DNA from: Phycisphaerae bacterium
GTDB taxonomy: Bacteria > Planctomycetota > Phycisphaerae > SM23-33
Direction of reading: 5' to 3'
NCBI GenBank assembly: GCA_030745875.1
Contig: JASLNT010000039.1
Location: 20,992 to 84,991, forward strand
DNA length: 64,000 bases
Shown: positions 9,085 through 17,924 of the stretch, piece after piece
Position numbering within the stretch: the first letter of the stretch is position 1
Layout: every line of letters starts with the position of its first letter
Made by a program: the position numbers and the translations under genes
Notes under the pieces: model-generated
The model's database searches: none
Told to the model about the DNA's origin: nothing
Seen by the model: only the letters and a program-made list of their open reading frames with translations

Positions 9085-9395
9085 CAGTAATCAGCACGAG
9101 ATCAGTTGCGTCGTCTAGATCGACTCCTCCGACCAAGCTTCGTTGGACGATTACACTATGCTTTGTTCGAATTCACTAGACCCGATTCATTTGGGAGAAT
9201 GTCGTCTATCCATATTGTTGCACTAGGATTATATGCTGGCGATTCGATCCATGCAATCTTCGACTGCTCTGAACAACAGTCATCGTCCAATGTCTGGTCC
9301 ATCATTGAACTCGGTTCAATCAGCCCTCAAGCCGGACATAGAAGCTCTTTGGATCGGCACTGACCGATAGTCGTCGAATCACAAAATAGCGTTCA

Positions 9396-9929
9396 CTACG
9401 GGGGGCTTGGGGCACCGCGCTGTTGGGCGGAGTTCATCTGTTCATTGCTAGCGTAAATATCTTCGTAGTTTTCGTCCGGGCCGCCGAGTTCTTTCACCAC
9501 CTGGGTTTTCAGGTCTTCAGACAGTTCGGTCAGGCTGTTGTACAAGGCGATCGGGTGCAGCGGTTTGGTTTCGTTTTCGTCGTCGGCGGGCGGTTTGGGC
9601 GGGTGCTTGGCGGATTGCTCGGGCAGGGCGAGCATGAACGTTTTCAGCAGGAACTCGCGACATTTGCGCGCGGTCTCACCATCGCCTTCGAGGGCGACTT
9701 TGATGTGCTTTGTCAGGATGGACTTCATCCACTTGGCGGCCATCCTAACTGTTTGCTGGCGGTAACCTTCTACTGTGGCGGCGATTTTGCGCTGGAGGTC
9801 GGGGCGTGAATGGTTGTTTGCGATCGACCAGACCGTGCGTCGCGATACTCCGGCGCGGGCTGCGATTTCGGAATGGGAAACGTCGCCGGCGGCGATTAGT
9901 TCGACGAGTAGGTCTTCATCGTAGGACAT
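9396..9929 (-). CDS. Helix-turn-helix protein, possibly terminase-small-subunit-like
   Basis: 'DLLVELIAAGDVSHSEIAARAGVSRRTVWSIANNHSRPDLQRKI' HTH; alpha-helical 'VALEGDGETARKCREFLLKTFM'. ATG at 9929. Confidence 0.65.
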   Translation of the reverse strand: MSYDEDLLVELIAAGDVSHSEIAARAGVSRRTVWSIANNHSRPDLQRKIAATVEGYRQQTVRMAAKWMKSILTKHIKVALEGDGETARKCREFLLKTFMLALPEQSAKHPPKPPADDENETKPLHPIALYNSLTELSEDLKTQVVKELGGPDENYEDIYASNEQMNSAQQRGAPSPP

Positions 9930-9986
9930 GCGGTAACCTCGGGTTTCAGGTTTTGGGTTCTTGGGGTGTGCGATAACGACAACGAC

Positions 9987-10044
9987 GTCGCGACTTCGTC
10001 GCGAATAGGTCGACTCGGGCGTCGATCGCTAAACGGGGTGTCGA
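9987..10044 (+). repeat. Left arm of a ~58-bp imperfect inverted repeat
   Basis: gtcgcgacttcgtcgcgaataggtcgactcgggcgtcgatcgctaaacggggtgtcga; hand alignment to reverse complement of 10358-10416 gives 8 mismatches and 1 gap. Inner 7-bp hairpin TCGCGAC-TTC-GTCGCGA (9988-10004). Confidence 0.9.
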
Positions 10045-10091
10045 GACATCAACAGCGGAATCAGCAACACGTTCGATCTTCGGGTTTCAGG

Positions 10092-10125
10092 TGCTCGTTC
10101 CACTAGAACCTGGAACGTGAAACAG
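10092..10125. other. Imperfect hairpin inside the inverted-repeat element
   Basis: GTTTC...GTTCC...GGAAC..GAAAC within 'gggtttcaggtgctcgttccactagaacctggaacgtgaaacaggg' (approximate bounds). Confidence 0.45.
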
Positions 10126-10357
10126 GGTCCCTTCCTCTTCCATGAACATACTTACTGGCGAATGGGGGGTGGTTTTGGTCACCCCGCGAAAAACTTTTTT
10201 GTCCAGAGGAAATGTGAATCATGCAACAGTATGTACGACAAGTTGTTACGCGATTCGATCGCAAGAAAGAATTTTCAATTTCGACCAACAAAATTTCGAA
10301 AAATCTTTTCGCGCGCAACGAAGACAAGAATGTGTCAAGCGAATATCAAACAAGTAA

Positions 10358-10416
10358 TCGACACTCCGTTTAGCTCATCGACGCCCGAATCGACCTCGTC
10401 ACGACGAAGTCGTGAT
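10358..10416 (-). repeat. Right arm of the imperfect inverted repeat
   Basis: Reverse complement atcacgacttcgtcgtgacgaggtcgattcgggcgtcgatgagctaaacggagtgtcga matches the left arm; inner hairpin TCACGAC-GAA-GTCGTGA (10399-10415). Confidence 0.9.
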
Positions 10417-10433
10417 GCCTAAAACGTCGTCCC

Positions 10434-10480
10434 CAATTGCCAATTGCCCATTCCCAATTGCCCGCCGTTGTGAACCAATT
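10434..10480. repeat. Cluster of CAATTG palindromes / CAATTGCC short repeats
   Basis: ccccaattgccaattgcccattcccaattgcccgccgttgtgaaccaattgtgaacc: four CAATTG sites in ~45 bp. Confidence 0.6.
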
Positions 10481-10487
10481 GTGAACC

Positions 10488-11651
10488 TCAGTCGATCGCG
10501 GGCGGTCTCTTGTAGATCGCCCAGACTGCTGCTGTTATGCATATCCCGAGCACCGGCGCCATCGCCGTCACATATCCTTGTGCAAAGGACCCAGAGGCGG
10601 TGTGGATCGATTCGCCCGCCAGTCCGGCCAGCGGGCCTATCATCAGGCCCAGACCGATCATCGATTCGTGCCCGCCGCCCGCGTCTACAGAGGCCTCCTT
10701 GACGACCATCGCGCAGTACATGGCGGACGAATACGACATCCCGGCTGCGAATCCGAACAGCATCTCACCGACGATAACCACAGCGATATTCGAGCCCAGA
10801 ATCACCATGAAAAACCCCGCCGGAAGGGCAAGCATCGTAACGCCCAGCCATCTTGCTCGCCCTCGCCATCCCCGCCATAAGCCCAGCGATACGAATGCGG
10901 CGAATCGCATGACGTCAAGGAGGCCCGAAGTGGCTGGTGCGAGTTGGCGCGAGCATCCGAGTTTCTCGAATATTCGCGGAGCGAGCGGTGCGAACACGAA
11001 TACCGCTATGTAGACCGCGAGCATGATCCATCGGCTGGCGACGAGCAGACCGGTGAGGTGTTCGGGATGCTCGTGTCTGGCGCCGCCGGTTGCGGGCGGA
11101 AGGGGCGGGGCGGGATTGGCTGGCAGGAGAAATGTCATGCCCAGCCCAACCAGCGACATTGCGCCTCCGACAACGAACAGCGCGGTCGGATGGATGCTTA
11201 TCAGCGGTCCGGCCGCCGCCAGGGCCAGCGGTACCGCCGCCGCCCAGGTTATGTTGAAGCGACCCATGACCTGTGCGGTCCGTGCGGGGGTGAGTCCGCT
11301 GGCGAGAAAACCCTCCAGCACCGGCCACTTAGCGCCATTGCCCAGCCCCAGCAGACCCATCGCTACGAACATCACCAGCGGTGAGACGAAGAAATACAAC
11401 CACACGTGCACGCAGACCAGCAGGGCGATAACGATCGTCATCTGGCGCCGCTCACCGATGAGCGACGCGAGCCAATGAGCCCTCCATGCGGCCAGGACGT
11501 ATCCGGCCCCGAACGTAAGGGCTAACCAGAGGTTCTCAGCGGAGTCAAACCCCAGCCGCTCCTTGCAGAAGAAGTAGACGCCCCGCTCGTCGAGAATCGT
11601 GACGAAACTCTCGAAGAACGTTATCAGGAGCAGTATTGCGATTCGGTTCAT
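10488..11651 (-). CDS. MFS transporter
   Basis: 387-aa polytopic protein; 'MNRIAILLLITFFESFVTILDERGVYFF', 'VAMGLLGLGNGAKWPVLEGFLASGLTPARTAQVMGRFNI'. Confidence 0.8.
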   Translation of the reverse strand: MNRIAILLLITFFESFVTILDERGVYFFCKERLGFDSAENLWLALTFGAGYVLAAWRAHWLASLIGERRQMTIVIALLVCVHVWLYFFVSPLVMFVAMGLLGLGNGAKWPVLEGFLASGLTPARTAQVMGRFNITWAAAVPLALAAAGPLISIHPTALFVVGGAMSLVGLGMTFLLPANPAPPLPPATGGARHEHPEHLTGLLVASRWIMLAVYIAVFVFAPLAPRIFEKLGCSRQLAPATSGLLDVMRFAAFVSLGLWRGWRGRARWLGVTMLALPAGFFMVILGSNIAVVIVGEMLFGFAAGMSYSSAMYCAMVVKEASVDAGGGHESMIGLGLMIGPLAGLAGESIHTASGSFAQGYVTAMAPVLGICITAAVWAIYKRPPAID

Positions 11652-11780
11652 TGGGTGTGTCCGTGTTTGGAGGGAGTGTATTGCGGGCTTGTGGGCTGTG
11701 CAAGCGCAGCTTTCCGCTGGCCTGTGGAGCGGTCAGATGGTACGATCCCAATCGACGCCTTATTACACAGGAGAAACACC

Positions 11781-12356
11781 ATGTTCTACGACCAGACGCG
11801 GCGGACAAGAGTGTTGAGACGATTCGGGGCTCTTGCGATATTGATTTCGATGACGGCGGTTCTGGGCGGATGCGATTCCACGCGCCCGTTCGGAGATACT
11901 ATCCTCGACGGTTTGGGGACCGCCGGAAGGGCGACCGTGGGCGGATTGGAAACCGCCGGCCGCGCCACCGTGGGCGGATTGCAGTGGGCCGTCGACGGCG
12001 GCGAGACCGGTATTCGCGGAAGGACGCATGGGACCACCCCGCAACCGTTCGTGCTGGTTACGGGCCTGCGTTTTCCGGGCATCAAGCTCGAAGAACTCCG
12101 CGTGCTGTCGCTGTCGGCCGTTGACGGGAGGGGCAAACCGCTGGGCTGGAAAGAAGGAGCCTGGACCAAGAGCAAGTACGGTCCGGCCCTTACGATAACG
12201 GTCGAGCCCGAACAGACCACCCGTGTTGTCGATATAACCGCGGTGCTGATCTACCGCGGCGGTCGGTGGACGCTGTCTGCAAGATGCGTCGCCTCGCCGT
12301 CCGATCCGCAAGGCGGGCTGTGGACCACCGAACTGCTGACCGTTACCCGACAGTAA
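11781..12356 (+). CDS. Putative lipoprotein
   Basis: ATG 11781 after AGGAGA; MFYDQTRRTRVLRRFGALAILISMTAVLGGCDSTRPFG (LGGC lipobox); internal repeat TAGRATVGGLETAGRATVGGL. Confidence 0.65.
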   Translation: MFYDQTRRTRVLRRFGALAILISMTAVLGGCDSTRPFGDTILDGLGTAGRATVGGLETAGRATVGGLQWAVDGGETGIRGRTHGTTPQPFVLVTGLRFPGIKLEELRVLSLSAVDGRGKPLGWKEGAWTKSKYGPALTITVEPEQTTRVVDITAVLIYRGGRWTLSARCVASPSDPQGGLWTTELLTVTRQ

Positions 12357-12447
12357 ACCCGAAGTTTCCCGTGATTCGATGCGATTTGCGGCGGTTCGGT
12401 CGGACAGGCGTTTAAGCCTGCGACCGACCGCCGGGACTATCCAGACC

Positions 12448-13704
12448 ATGCCCCAAAGCTCCAAACCCGTAAGACCCTTTTCGCTACTCGTAAAGCCCGC
12501 CTCGGCGGACTGCAACTTGCGGTGCGAGTACTGCTTCTACCTGGACCGGTGCGAACTGTATCCCGACGCGAAAGTGCACCGCATGAGCGACGAGGTGCTT
12601 GAGGCGATGGTGCGAACGTACCTGGCGACCGATCAGCCGCAGCATTCGTTCGGCTGGCAGGGGGGCGAGCCCACGCTGATGGGGCTCGAATTCTTCCAGA
12701 AGGCGATCGGATTTCAGCGTGCTTACGGTAACGCTTCGCGGGCGATCGTCTCCAACGGTCTGCAGACCAACACCACGCTGATAGACGACGATTTCGCGCG
12801 GCATCTGGGGAAGTTCAATTACCTGGTCGGCGTCAGCGTCGACGGGCCTGCGGAAATCCACAATCACTACCGACACAACATCGGCGGCGCCGACACGCAC
12901 GCGGCGGTGATGAAGGGGCTGGCCGCGCTCAAGCGGAATCACGTCGAATACAATATCCTCACGCTGGTCAGCCAGTCGAACGTCGCCCACGCGGCTGAAG
13001 TTTACAAGTACCTCTGCGGTATGGGCTGCCTCTACCAGCAGTACATCCCGTGCGTCGAGTTCGACTCGGACGGGAATCTGCTTCCGTTTGCGATTTCCGG
13101 CGACGAGTGGGGCGAGTTCATGTGCGAGATATTCGACCAGTGGTATCCCCAGGATACGCGAAAAGTGTCGATCCGCATGTTCGATTCGATCCTGACCAAA
13201 ATGGTCGACGACGTCTACAATGTCTGCCACATGGGCCGCGACTGCCGGCAGTACTTCGTAGTCGAATACAACGGAGACGTCTACCCGTGCGACTTCTTCG
13301 TAAAAGAACCGCTCAAACTGGGCAATGTGCTTACCGACTCATGGGCCGATCTCCAGGAATGCGACAAGTACCGCAAATTCGGGGCGATGAAACCCCAGTG
13401 GCACGAAGACTGCGACAACTGCGAGTACCTGAATTTCTGCAGCGGAGACTGCCTGAAACACCGCATCGAACAGCCCGGGGGCAGTCCGCAGACGCTAAGC
13501 TCGTTGTGCTCGGGATGGAAAAAGTTCTACCCGCACACGCTCAAGGCGTTCAGGAAACTCGCTGACGACGTTCGTCGCGAGCGGGCCGATACGCACCGTC
13601 AGGCCCAGGCCGAAGCGACGGGAACAACCGGCCAATCGGTAGGGCGGAACGAACCATGCCCGTGCGGCAGCGGTAAGAAATACAAGAAATGCTGCGGGCG
13701 ATGA
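12448..13704 (+). CDS. Anaerobic sulfatase-maturating-enzyme-like radical SAM/SPASM protein with C-terminal SEC-C motif
   Basis: 'FSLLVKPASADCNLRCEYCFYLDR' (CxxxCxxC), 'GWQGGEPTLMG', SPASM cysteines 'CDNCEYLNFCSGDCLKHR', C-term 'VGRNEPCPCGSGKKYKKCCGR'. Confidence 0.85.
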   Translation: MPQSSKPVRPFSLLVKPASADCNLRCEYCFYLDRCELYPDAKVHRMSDEVLEAMVRTYLATDQPQHSFGWQGGEPTLMGLEFFQKAIGFQRAYGNASRAIVSNGLQTNTTLIDDDFARHLGKFNYLVGVSVDGPAEIHNHYRHNIGGADTHAAVMKGLAALKRNHVEYNILTLVSQSNVAHAAEVYKYLCGMGCLYQQYIPCVEFDSDGNLLPFAISGDEWGEFMCEIFDQWYPQDTRKVSIRMFDSILTKMVDDVYNVCHMGRDCRQYFVVEYNGDVYPCDFFVKEPLKLGNVLTDSWADLQECDKYRKFGAMKPQWHEDCDNCEYLNFCSGDCLKHRIEQPGGSPQTLSSLCSGWKKFYPHTLKAFRKLADDVRRERADTHRQAQAEATGTTGQSVGRNEPCPCGSGKKYKKCCGR

Positions 13705-13720
13705 ATGGAGCTTGAATCAG

Positions 13721-14155
13721 ATGGCGTTCTATAAGGAAATGACTCTGCGGACCAGTTACATAGGCAAGGGCGCCCACGGAGGCGATCTCCTGGGCGAGAT
13801 AACCGATTTCTGCAAGGCCCGCGGGATTACGCTGGGACGGGTCGAAGCGCTCGGGGCCTTGGTGCGGGCGAAGCTCGGATACTACAACCAGAACTCCCGC
13901 CGGTACGAAACGCTCGAGTTCGACGAACATCTGGAAATCACGAACCTCGTGGGAAACGTGTCGTTAAAGGACTCCCAGCCCATCGTCCACGCGCACGTTA
14001 CGCTGGCCAACGACCGGGGAATCGCTTATGGTGGTCACCTTGTGCCCGGATGCGAGATATTCGCCTGCGAGTTTGTTGTCCAGGCGTTTGACGGACCGCA
14101 GCTTAACAGAGGCTTTGACGAGCAAACGGGCCTGCCGCTTTGGAACGAAGAATAA
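13721..14155 (+). CDS. PPC (DUF296) domain protein
   Basis: 'GDLLGEITDFCKARGITLGRVEALGALVRAKLGYYNQ...IVHAHVTLANDRGIAYGGHLVPGCEIFACEFVV'. ATG 13721 (track start is a TTG). Confidence 0.75.
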   Translation: MAFYKEMTLRTSYIGKGAHGGDLLGEITDFCKARGITLGRVEALGALVRAKLGYYNQNSRRYETLEFDEHLEITNLVGNVSLKDSQPIVHAHVTLANDRGIAYGGHLVPGCEIFACEFVVQAFDGPQLNRGFDEQTGLPLWNEE

Positions 14156-14213
14156 ACTTATGGTGCGCCCCATTCATCGCTCGGGCGCTCCGGATATTGA
14201 AAGGATTGAAGCT

Positions 14214-15059
14214 ATGTCACAAATCTCCGCAGCAGACCGCCTGGGCGTATGCAGCTGGTCGCTCCAACCGTCAACCCCTGCCGAACTGATCGAAAAAGTA
14301 AGCGCAATCGGGATCAAGAAGATCCAGTTGGCGCTGGATCCGCTGGCGACCGACCCGGAGTGGGCTTCAGCGCCGGCGATGCTGGCCGAAGCCGGTGTCG
14401 AAATCGCATCCGGTATGTTCGGCTGCATCGGCGAGGACTACAGTTCGCTCGACGCGATCCGCGTAACAGGCGGGATCGTGCCCGACGAAACATGGGAAGG
14501 CAACTGGAAGAACATCACCGCCGTAGCCGACATTACCGCCGAGCTGGGCGTCTCGCTGGTTAGCTTTCACGCGGGCTTCCTTCCGGAATCTTCGGGCGAT
14601 CCGAGCTACGCGAAACTCACCGAACGGATCCGCCAGATAGCCCAACTGTTCGCCGGAAAGGGAATCGACCTGGCGTTGGAGACCGGGCAGGAGGACGCCG
14701 ATACGCTGAAGGCCTTCCTCGACGACCTCAGCGAGCCGAACGTGGGCGTTAACTTCGACCCGGCCAACATGATCCTGTACGCCAAGGGCGACCCGGTGGC
14801 GGCGGTTAAAACGCTGATGGGCTACCTCAAACAGGTGCACGTCAAGGATGCGTTGCCCACCGATACGCCCGGAACGTGGGGCAGTGAAGAGGTCGTCGGG
14901 ACCGGAGCGGTGGACTGGGATGCGTTCCTGGCCGCGTTGGACGAGGGCGGTTTCGACGGCGCCATGTGCATCGAGCGAGAGGCCGGAGACGACCGACCGG
15001 GCGACATCGCAAAAGCACGCGATTTCATCACTACAGCGACCGCGAAGGAGGGCGAATAA
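14214..15059 (+). CDS. Sugar phosphate isomerase/epimerase (xylose-isomerase-like TIM barrel)
   Basis: 'RLGVCSWSLQPSTPAELIEKVSAIGIKKIQLALDPL...ALETGQEDADTLKAFLDDL...VGVNFDPANMILYAKGDPVAAVKTLMGYLKQVHVKDA'. Confidence 0.85.
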   Translation: MSQISAADRLGVCSWSLQPSTPAELIEKVSAIGIKKIQLALDPLATDPEWASAPAMLAEAGVEIASGMFGCIGEDYSSLDAIRVTGGIVPDETWEGNWKNITAVADITAELGVSLVSFHAGFLPESSGDPSYAKLTERIRQIAQLFAGKGIDLALETGQEDADTLKAFLDDLSEPNVGVNFDPANMILYAKGDPVAAVKTLMGYLKQVHVKDALPTDTPGTWGSEEVVGTGAVDWDAFLAALDEGGFDGAMCIEREAGDDRPGDIAKARDFITTATAKEGE

Positions 15060-16066
15060 TGATCCGCGTAGGAATCATCGGACTTGGAATGATGGGGCGT
15101 TGTCACCTGGAAGGGTGGGGCAAGGCCCAGGGCGCCGAAGTTGTCGCAGTCGCCGACGCCGACCCGAAACGGGCCGCGGGCGACCTGTCGGGCGGATGGG
15201 GCAATATTGACGCGGGAACCGAACTGATCGACATGGACCGCGTCACCGGAACCACCGATCCGCACGAGCTTATCGCGATGGCGGATGTTGACGTTGTGGA
15301 CGTTTGCGTGCCGACACCGTTCCACGCGGAGCTGGCGATAGCGGCGTTGGAGGCGGGGAAACACGTGGTCTGCGAGAAGCCCATGGCCCGCACCGCCGAA
15401 GATGCACGCCGAATCGCCGCCGCAGCGGCCGCGTCGCCCGGAATGTTCATGCCCGGAATGTGCATAAGATTCTGGCCGCAGTACAAGTGGCTGAAAGACA
15501 TAGTCGACAGCGGAGCCTATGGGCGCGTGCTGGGCGCTACGTTCAAGCGAATGGCGTCCATGCCGCCCGGATGGTTCGGCGATTCCGAGATGTCCGGGGG
15601 CGCCGCCCTCGATCTGCATCTGCACGATACGGATTTTGTCCAGTATCTGCTCGGAATGCCTAAAGCTGTCGCCAGTTGCGGATACTCCAAGACCACAGAC
15701 GGCGTGGACCATATCGTAACGCGGTACGTCTATGACGATATTCCCGTCGTGACCGCCGAGGGCGCCTGGTGCATGGACGCCGGTTACGGGTTCAACATGA
15801 GCTACATGGTCAACTTCGAAAACGCCACCGCCGACTTCGACTTCTCCCGCGGCGACGAACCGCTGCTGCTGTCGACCGGCGGGGAGAAGCAGGTTGTCAC
15901 CTGTGAAGGCAGCGACGGTTACGAGGGCGAATTGGCGTATTTCGCCGAATGCATCACCGCCGGAACGCCTCCGACGATAGTAACCGCAGAACAAGCCGCC
16001 GAGTCGATCAGAATAGTGGAAGCCGAAATCGCCAGCATCCAATCCGGCGCGCCGGTTAGTCTGTAG
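15059..16066 (+). CDS. Gfo/Idh/MocA family oxidoreductase
   Basis: 'MIRVGIIGLGMMGRCHLEGWGKAQGAEVVAVADADPKRA' Rossmann, 'GKHVVCEKPMARTAEDARRIAAAAA'. Overlaps previous stop (TAATG). Confidence 0.9.
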   Translation: MIRVGIIGLGMMGRCHLEGWGKAQGAEVVAVADADPKRAAGDLSGGWGNIDAGTELIDMDRVTGTTDPHELIAMADVDVVDVCVPTPFHAELAIAALEAGKHVVCEKPMARTAEDARRIAAAAAASPGMFMPGMCIRFWPQYKWLKDIVDSGAYGRVLGATFKRMASMPPGWFGDSEMSGGAALDLHLHDTDFVQYLLGMPKAVASCGYSKTTDGVDHIVTRYVYDDIPVVTAEGAWCMDAGYGFNMSYMVNFENATADFDFSRGDEPLLLSTGGEKQVVTCEGSDGYEGELAYFAECITAGTPPTIVTAEQAAESIRIVEAEIASIQSGAPVSL

Positions 16067-16085
16067 AACCGACCCAAGCCGGTGA

Positions 16086-16121
16086 GCGTCCGGGCGTTTA
16101 GCATCGCCCGGACGCTTTCTT
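16086..16121 (+). terminator. Rho-independent terminator
   Basis: Perfect 11-bp stem GCGTCCGGGCG-TTTAGCAT-CGCCCGGACGC followed by TTTCTT, 20 nt after the oxidoreductase stop. Confidence 0.85.
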
Positions 16122-16144
16122 GCGCCCCTCCGCACACTTCGGGA

Positions 16145-17410
16145 TTAAGGCTCCTTTCCGAGTTCGCTCTTCAGCGAGGCCGCGGTCTGGCCGCTCTGGC
16201 CGATCAGCGGCAGGATTTTCTTCATTGCACGCGTGGTTCGGGCATAGGTGGCGACCGCCGAATCGATCTGCCCGGCGGGGACGGGGAATGACTTGTTCGG
16301 ATCGATGAGCCAGACACCGTCGACCAGGACGAGTTCCAGGGGATTGGCAGTGGGCGTGCCCTGGGTCCGCGCCCGATTGCCTTCGACGGTGAACTGGACC
16401 GTTCGCCAGCTGGCGGGATCTCGGATCTTGCGGAATCGTGCAAACCCCGACCAGTCCGGTTGTTGGAGAACGTCTTGTCCGTACGCCTTGACCATTCGAT
16501 CCCCGACTTCAGAGGCCGTAACGATATAGTCCACGAACGTGCCGATGGAGTCCTTGAGAGCTCCTTCTCGATGGAACAGAGCGGTCGCGGCAGGGACGTT
16601 ATTGGCCGCCACAGCCCGGCGGAAAGACGCCAGCGTCCTTGTGAGTATCTTGCTGGGAGCGAATCCTGAGACCGGCGGCGGATTGACTGAGCGAGGTTTC
16701 GTCCGGTTCGCCAGAGCCACAACCGGAGTCCTATCTCTCAACTTCCGGAGCGGATGAGGCCAGTCGCGGCCGTCCGAGGTGGTGAACGTAACGCGAAATC
16801 CCTGATTGCCCGCCAGGCGAATCAACACGCCGCGCCCCTTGCCCGTGCCCACAACGCCCTGACGATGTTCTTGACGCCAGCGGAACTCAATGCGATTGTC
16901 CCCAATCACACGTCCATCCTCGATTACACCGGATCCTGTTTCGGATCCGGGGTGCGTGGTGGTGAATGATCCTGTGACGTTGGCGTCATCCGTTACGTCA
17001 AACTGAAGCGAGGGATGCGTGCCATCCGCACTTCGCCATATCGTGCTGTTTAACAGAACCGCCAACTCGTGCTGAGTTTCCGACAGCTTGCTGACCACAG
17101 CGGAACCGCCGCCGGTCGGATCCGCTGAAGCGCCCCTGTCCCGCAGGACGAACCAGTATAAGGCGGCCCCGCCCGCTACCAGCAGCAACAGGACAATCGC
17201 AAGGAGAACTCCACGCGCTCCCGAGTTGTCGGCCGATTGGCCTGAAGATTCGATGACATCGACATTGACGAGTTCCGCAACAGGCGGCGCTGTGGTGTTC
17301 GGAATCTGAATTAACTGATCGCATTCCGTACAGCGAGTCCTCTTGCCCGCATGGTCCTTCGATACACGATACTGCTTGCCGCACTTGGGGCAGGTGAATT
17401 GAATTGGCAT
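16145..17410 (-). CDS. Zinc-ribbon (MJ0042-like) membrane protein of unknown function
   Basis: 'MPIQFTCPKCGKQYRVSKDHAGKRTRCTECDQLIQIP' zinc ribbon, TM 'GVLLAIVLLLLVAGGAALYWFVL'. Confidence 0.7.
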   Translation of the reverse strand: MPIQFTCPKCGKQYRVSKDHAGKRTRCTECDQLIQIPNTTAPPVAELVNVDVIESSGQSADNSGARGVLLAIVLLLLVAGGAALYWFVLRDRGASADPTGGGSAVVSKLSETQHELAVLLNSTIWRSADGTHPSLQFDVTDDANVTGSFTTTHPGSETGSGVIEDGRVIGDNRIEFRWRQEHRQGVVGTGKGRGVLIRLAGNQGFRVTFTTSDGRDWPHPLRKLRDRTPVVALANRTKPRSVNPPPVSGFAPSKILTRTLASFRRAVAANNVPAATALFHREGALKDSIGTFVDYIVTASEVGDRMVKAYGQDVLQQPDWSGFARFRKIRDPASWRTVQFTVEGNRARTQGTPTANPLELVLVDGVWLIDPNKSFPVPAGQIDSAVATYARTTRAMKKILPLIGQSGQTAASLKSELGKEP

Positions 17411-17730
17411 GGCGATCTCCTTGCACCAGGGCTTCCAAATCGACATTTTCCGGATCGCATCTCCCCATCCCGATGAACTCCTATGTGCTTCGGGGGCGGC
17501 GTTTCTGCTCCAGCATCGGGAGATATCAAGATCTCAGTGTACGTGGAAGGAGTTGGTCATGCAACGAATGACAGTGTCTTTTTCACTGTCGACTATACTG
17601 ATCGGCTGGAGTGTAATCTCACATGATCCGAACGCCGGTAAGTTGATGAAGCGGATCGGCGCTATTCCGAAGACCATCGAGGCGCGCCAAGCGGTAAACA
17701 GTAATAGGGCGTACGCGGAATCAAGTTGTC

Positions 17731-17754
17731 AACCAGCCTTCCGGCAGGCTGGTT
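17731..17754. other. Perfect 9-bp hairpin (AACCAGCCT-TCCGGC-AGGCTGGTT)
   Basis: Read directly in the intergenic region. Confidence 0.6.
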
Positions 17755-17924
17755 CCCACGTCTTTTGCCCTTGCGATTGGCTTATCAATCATTGACAATA
17801 CCAGGAAGCCCCGGGAATTACAGGGCGGACAGGGTACACGTTTCTCGAAATGAGGCGATCGAAAATGATTGAACTACTTCCATTTCTCAAGAAGATTCTG
17901 ATTACACCATGCAAGGAGACGTTC

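Noticed and set aside
10117-10422. 101-aa ORF inside the inverted-repeat element
   Set aside because: Runs into the right arm and overlaps another ORF in a different frame; composition does not look like a protein, though a tiny element-encoded peptide cannot be excluded.
14822-16135. 437-aa minus-strand ORF
   Set aside because: Antisense to the coupled isomerase/oxidoreductase genes and spans their terminator.
17409-17795. 128-aa plus-strand ORF, possible small gene with the 17731 hairpin inside
   Set aside because: Overlaps the start of the zinc-ribbon gene, runs through the hairpin and lacks a convincing start or family.
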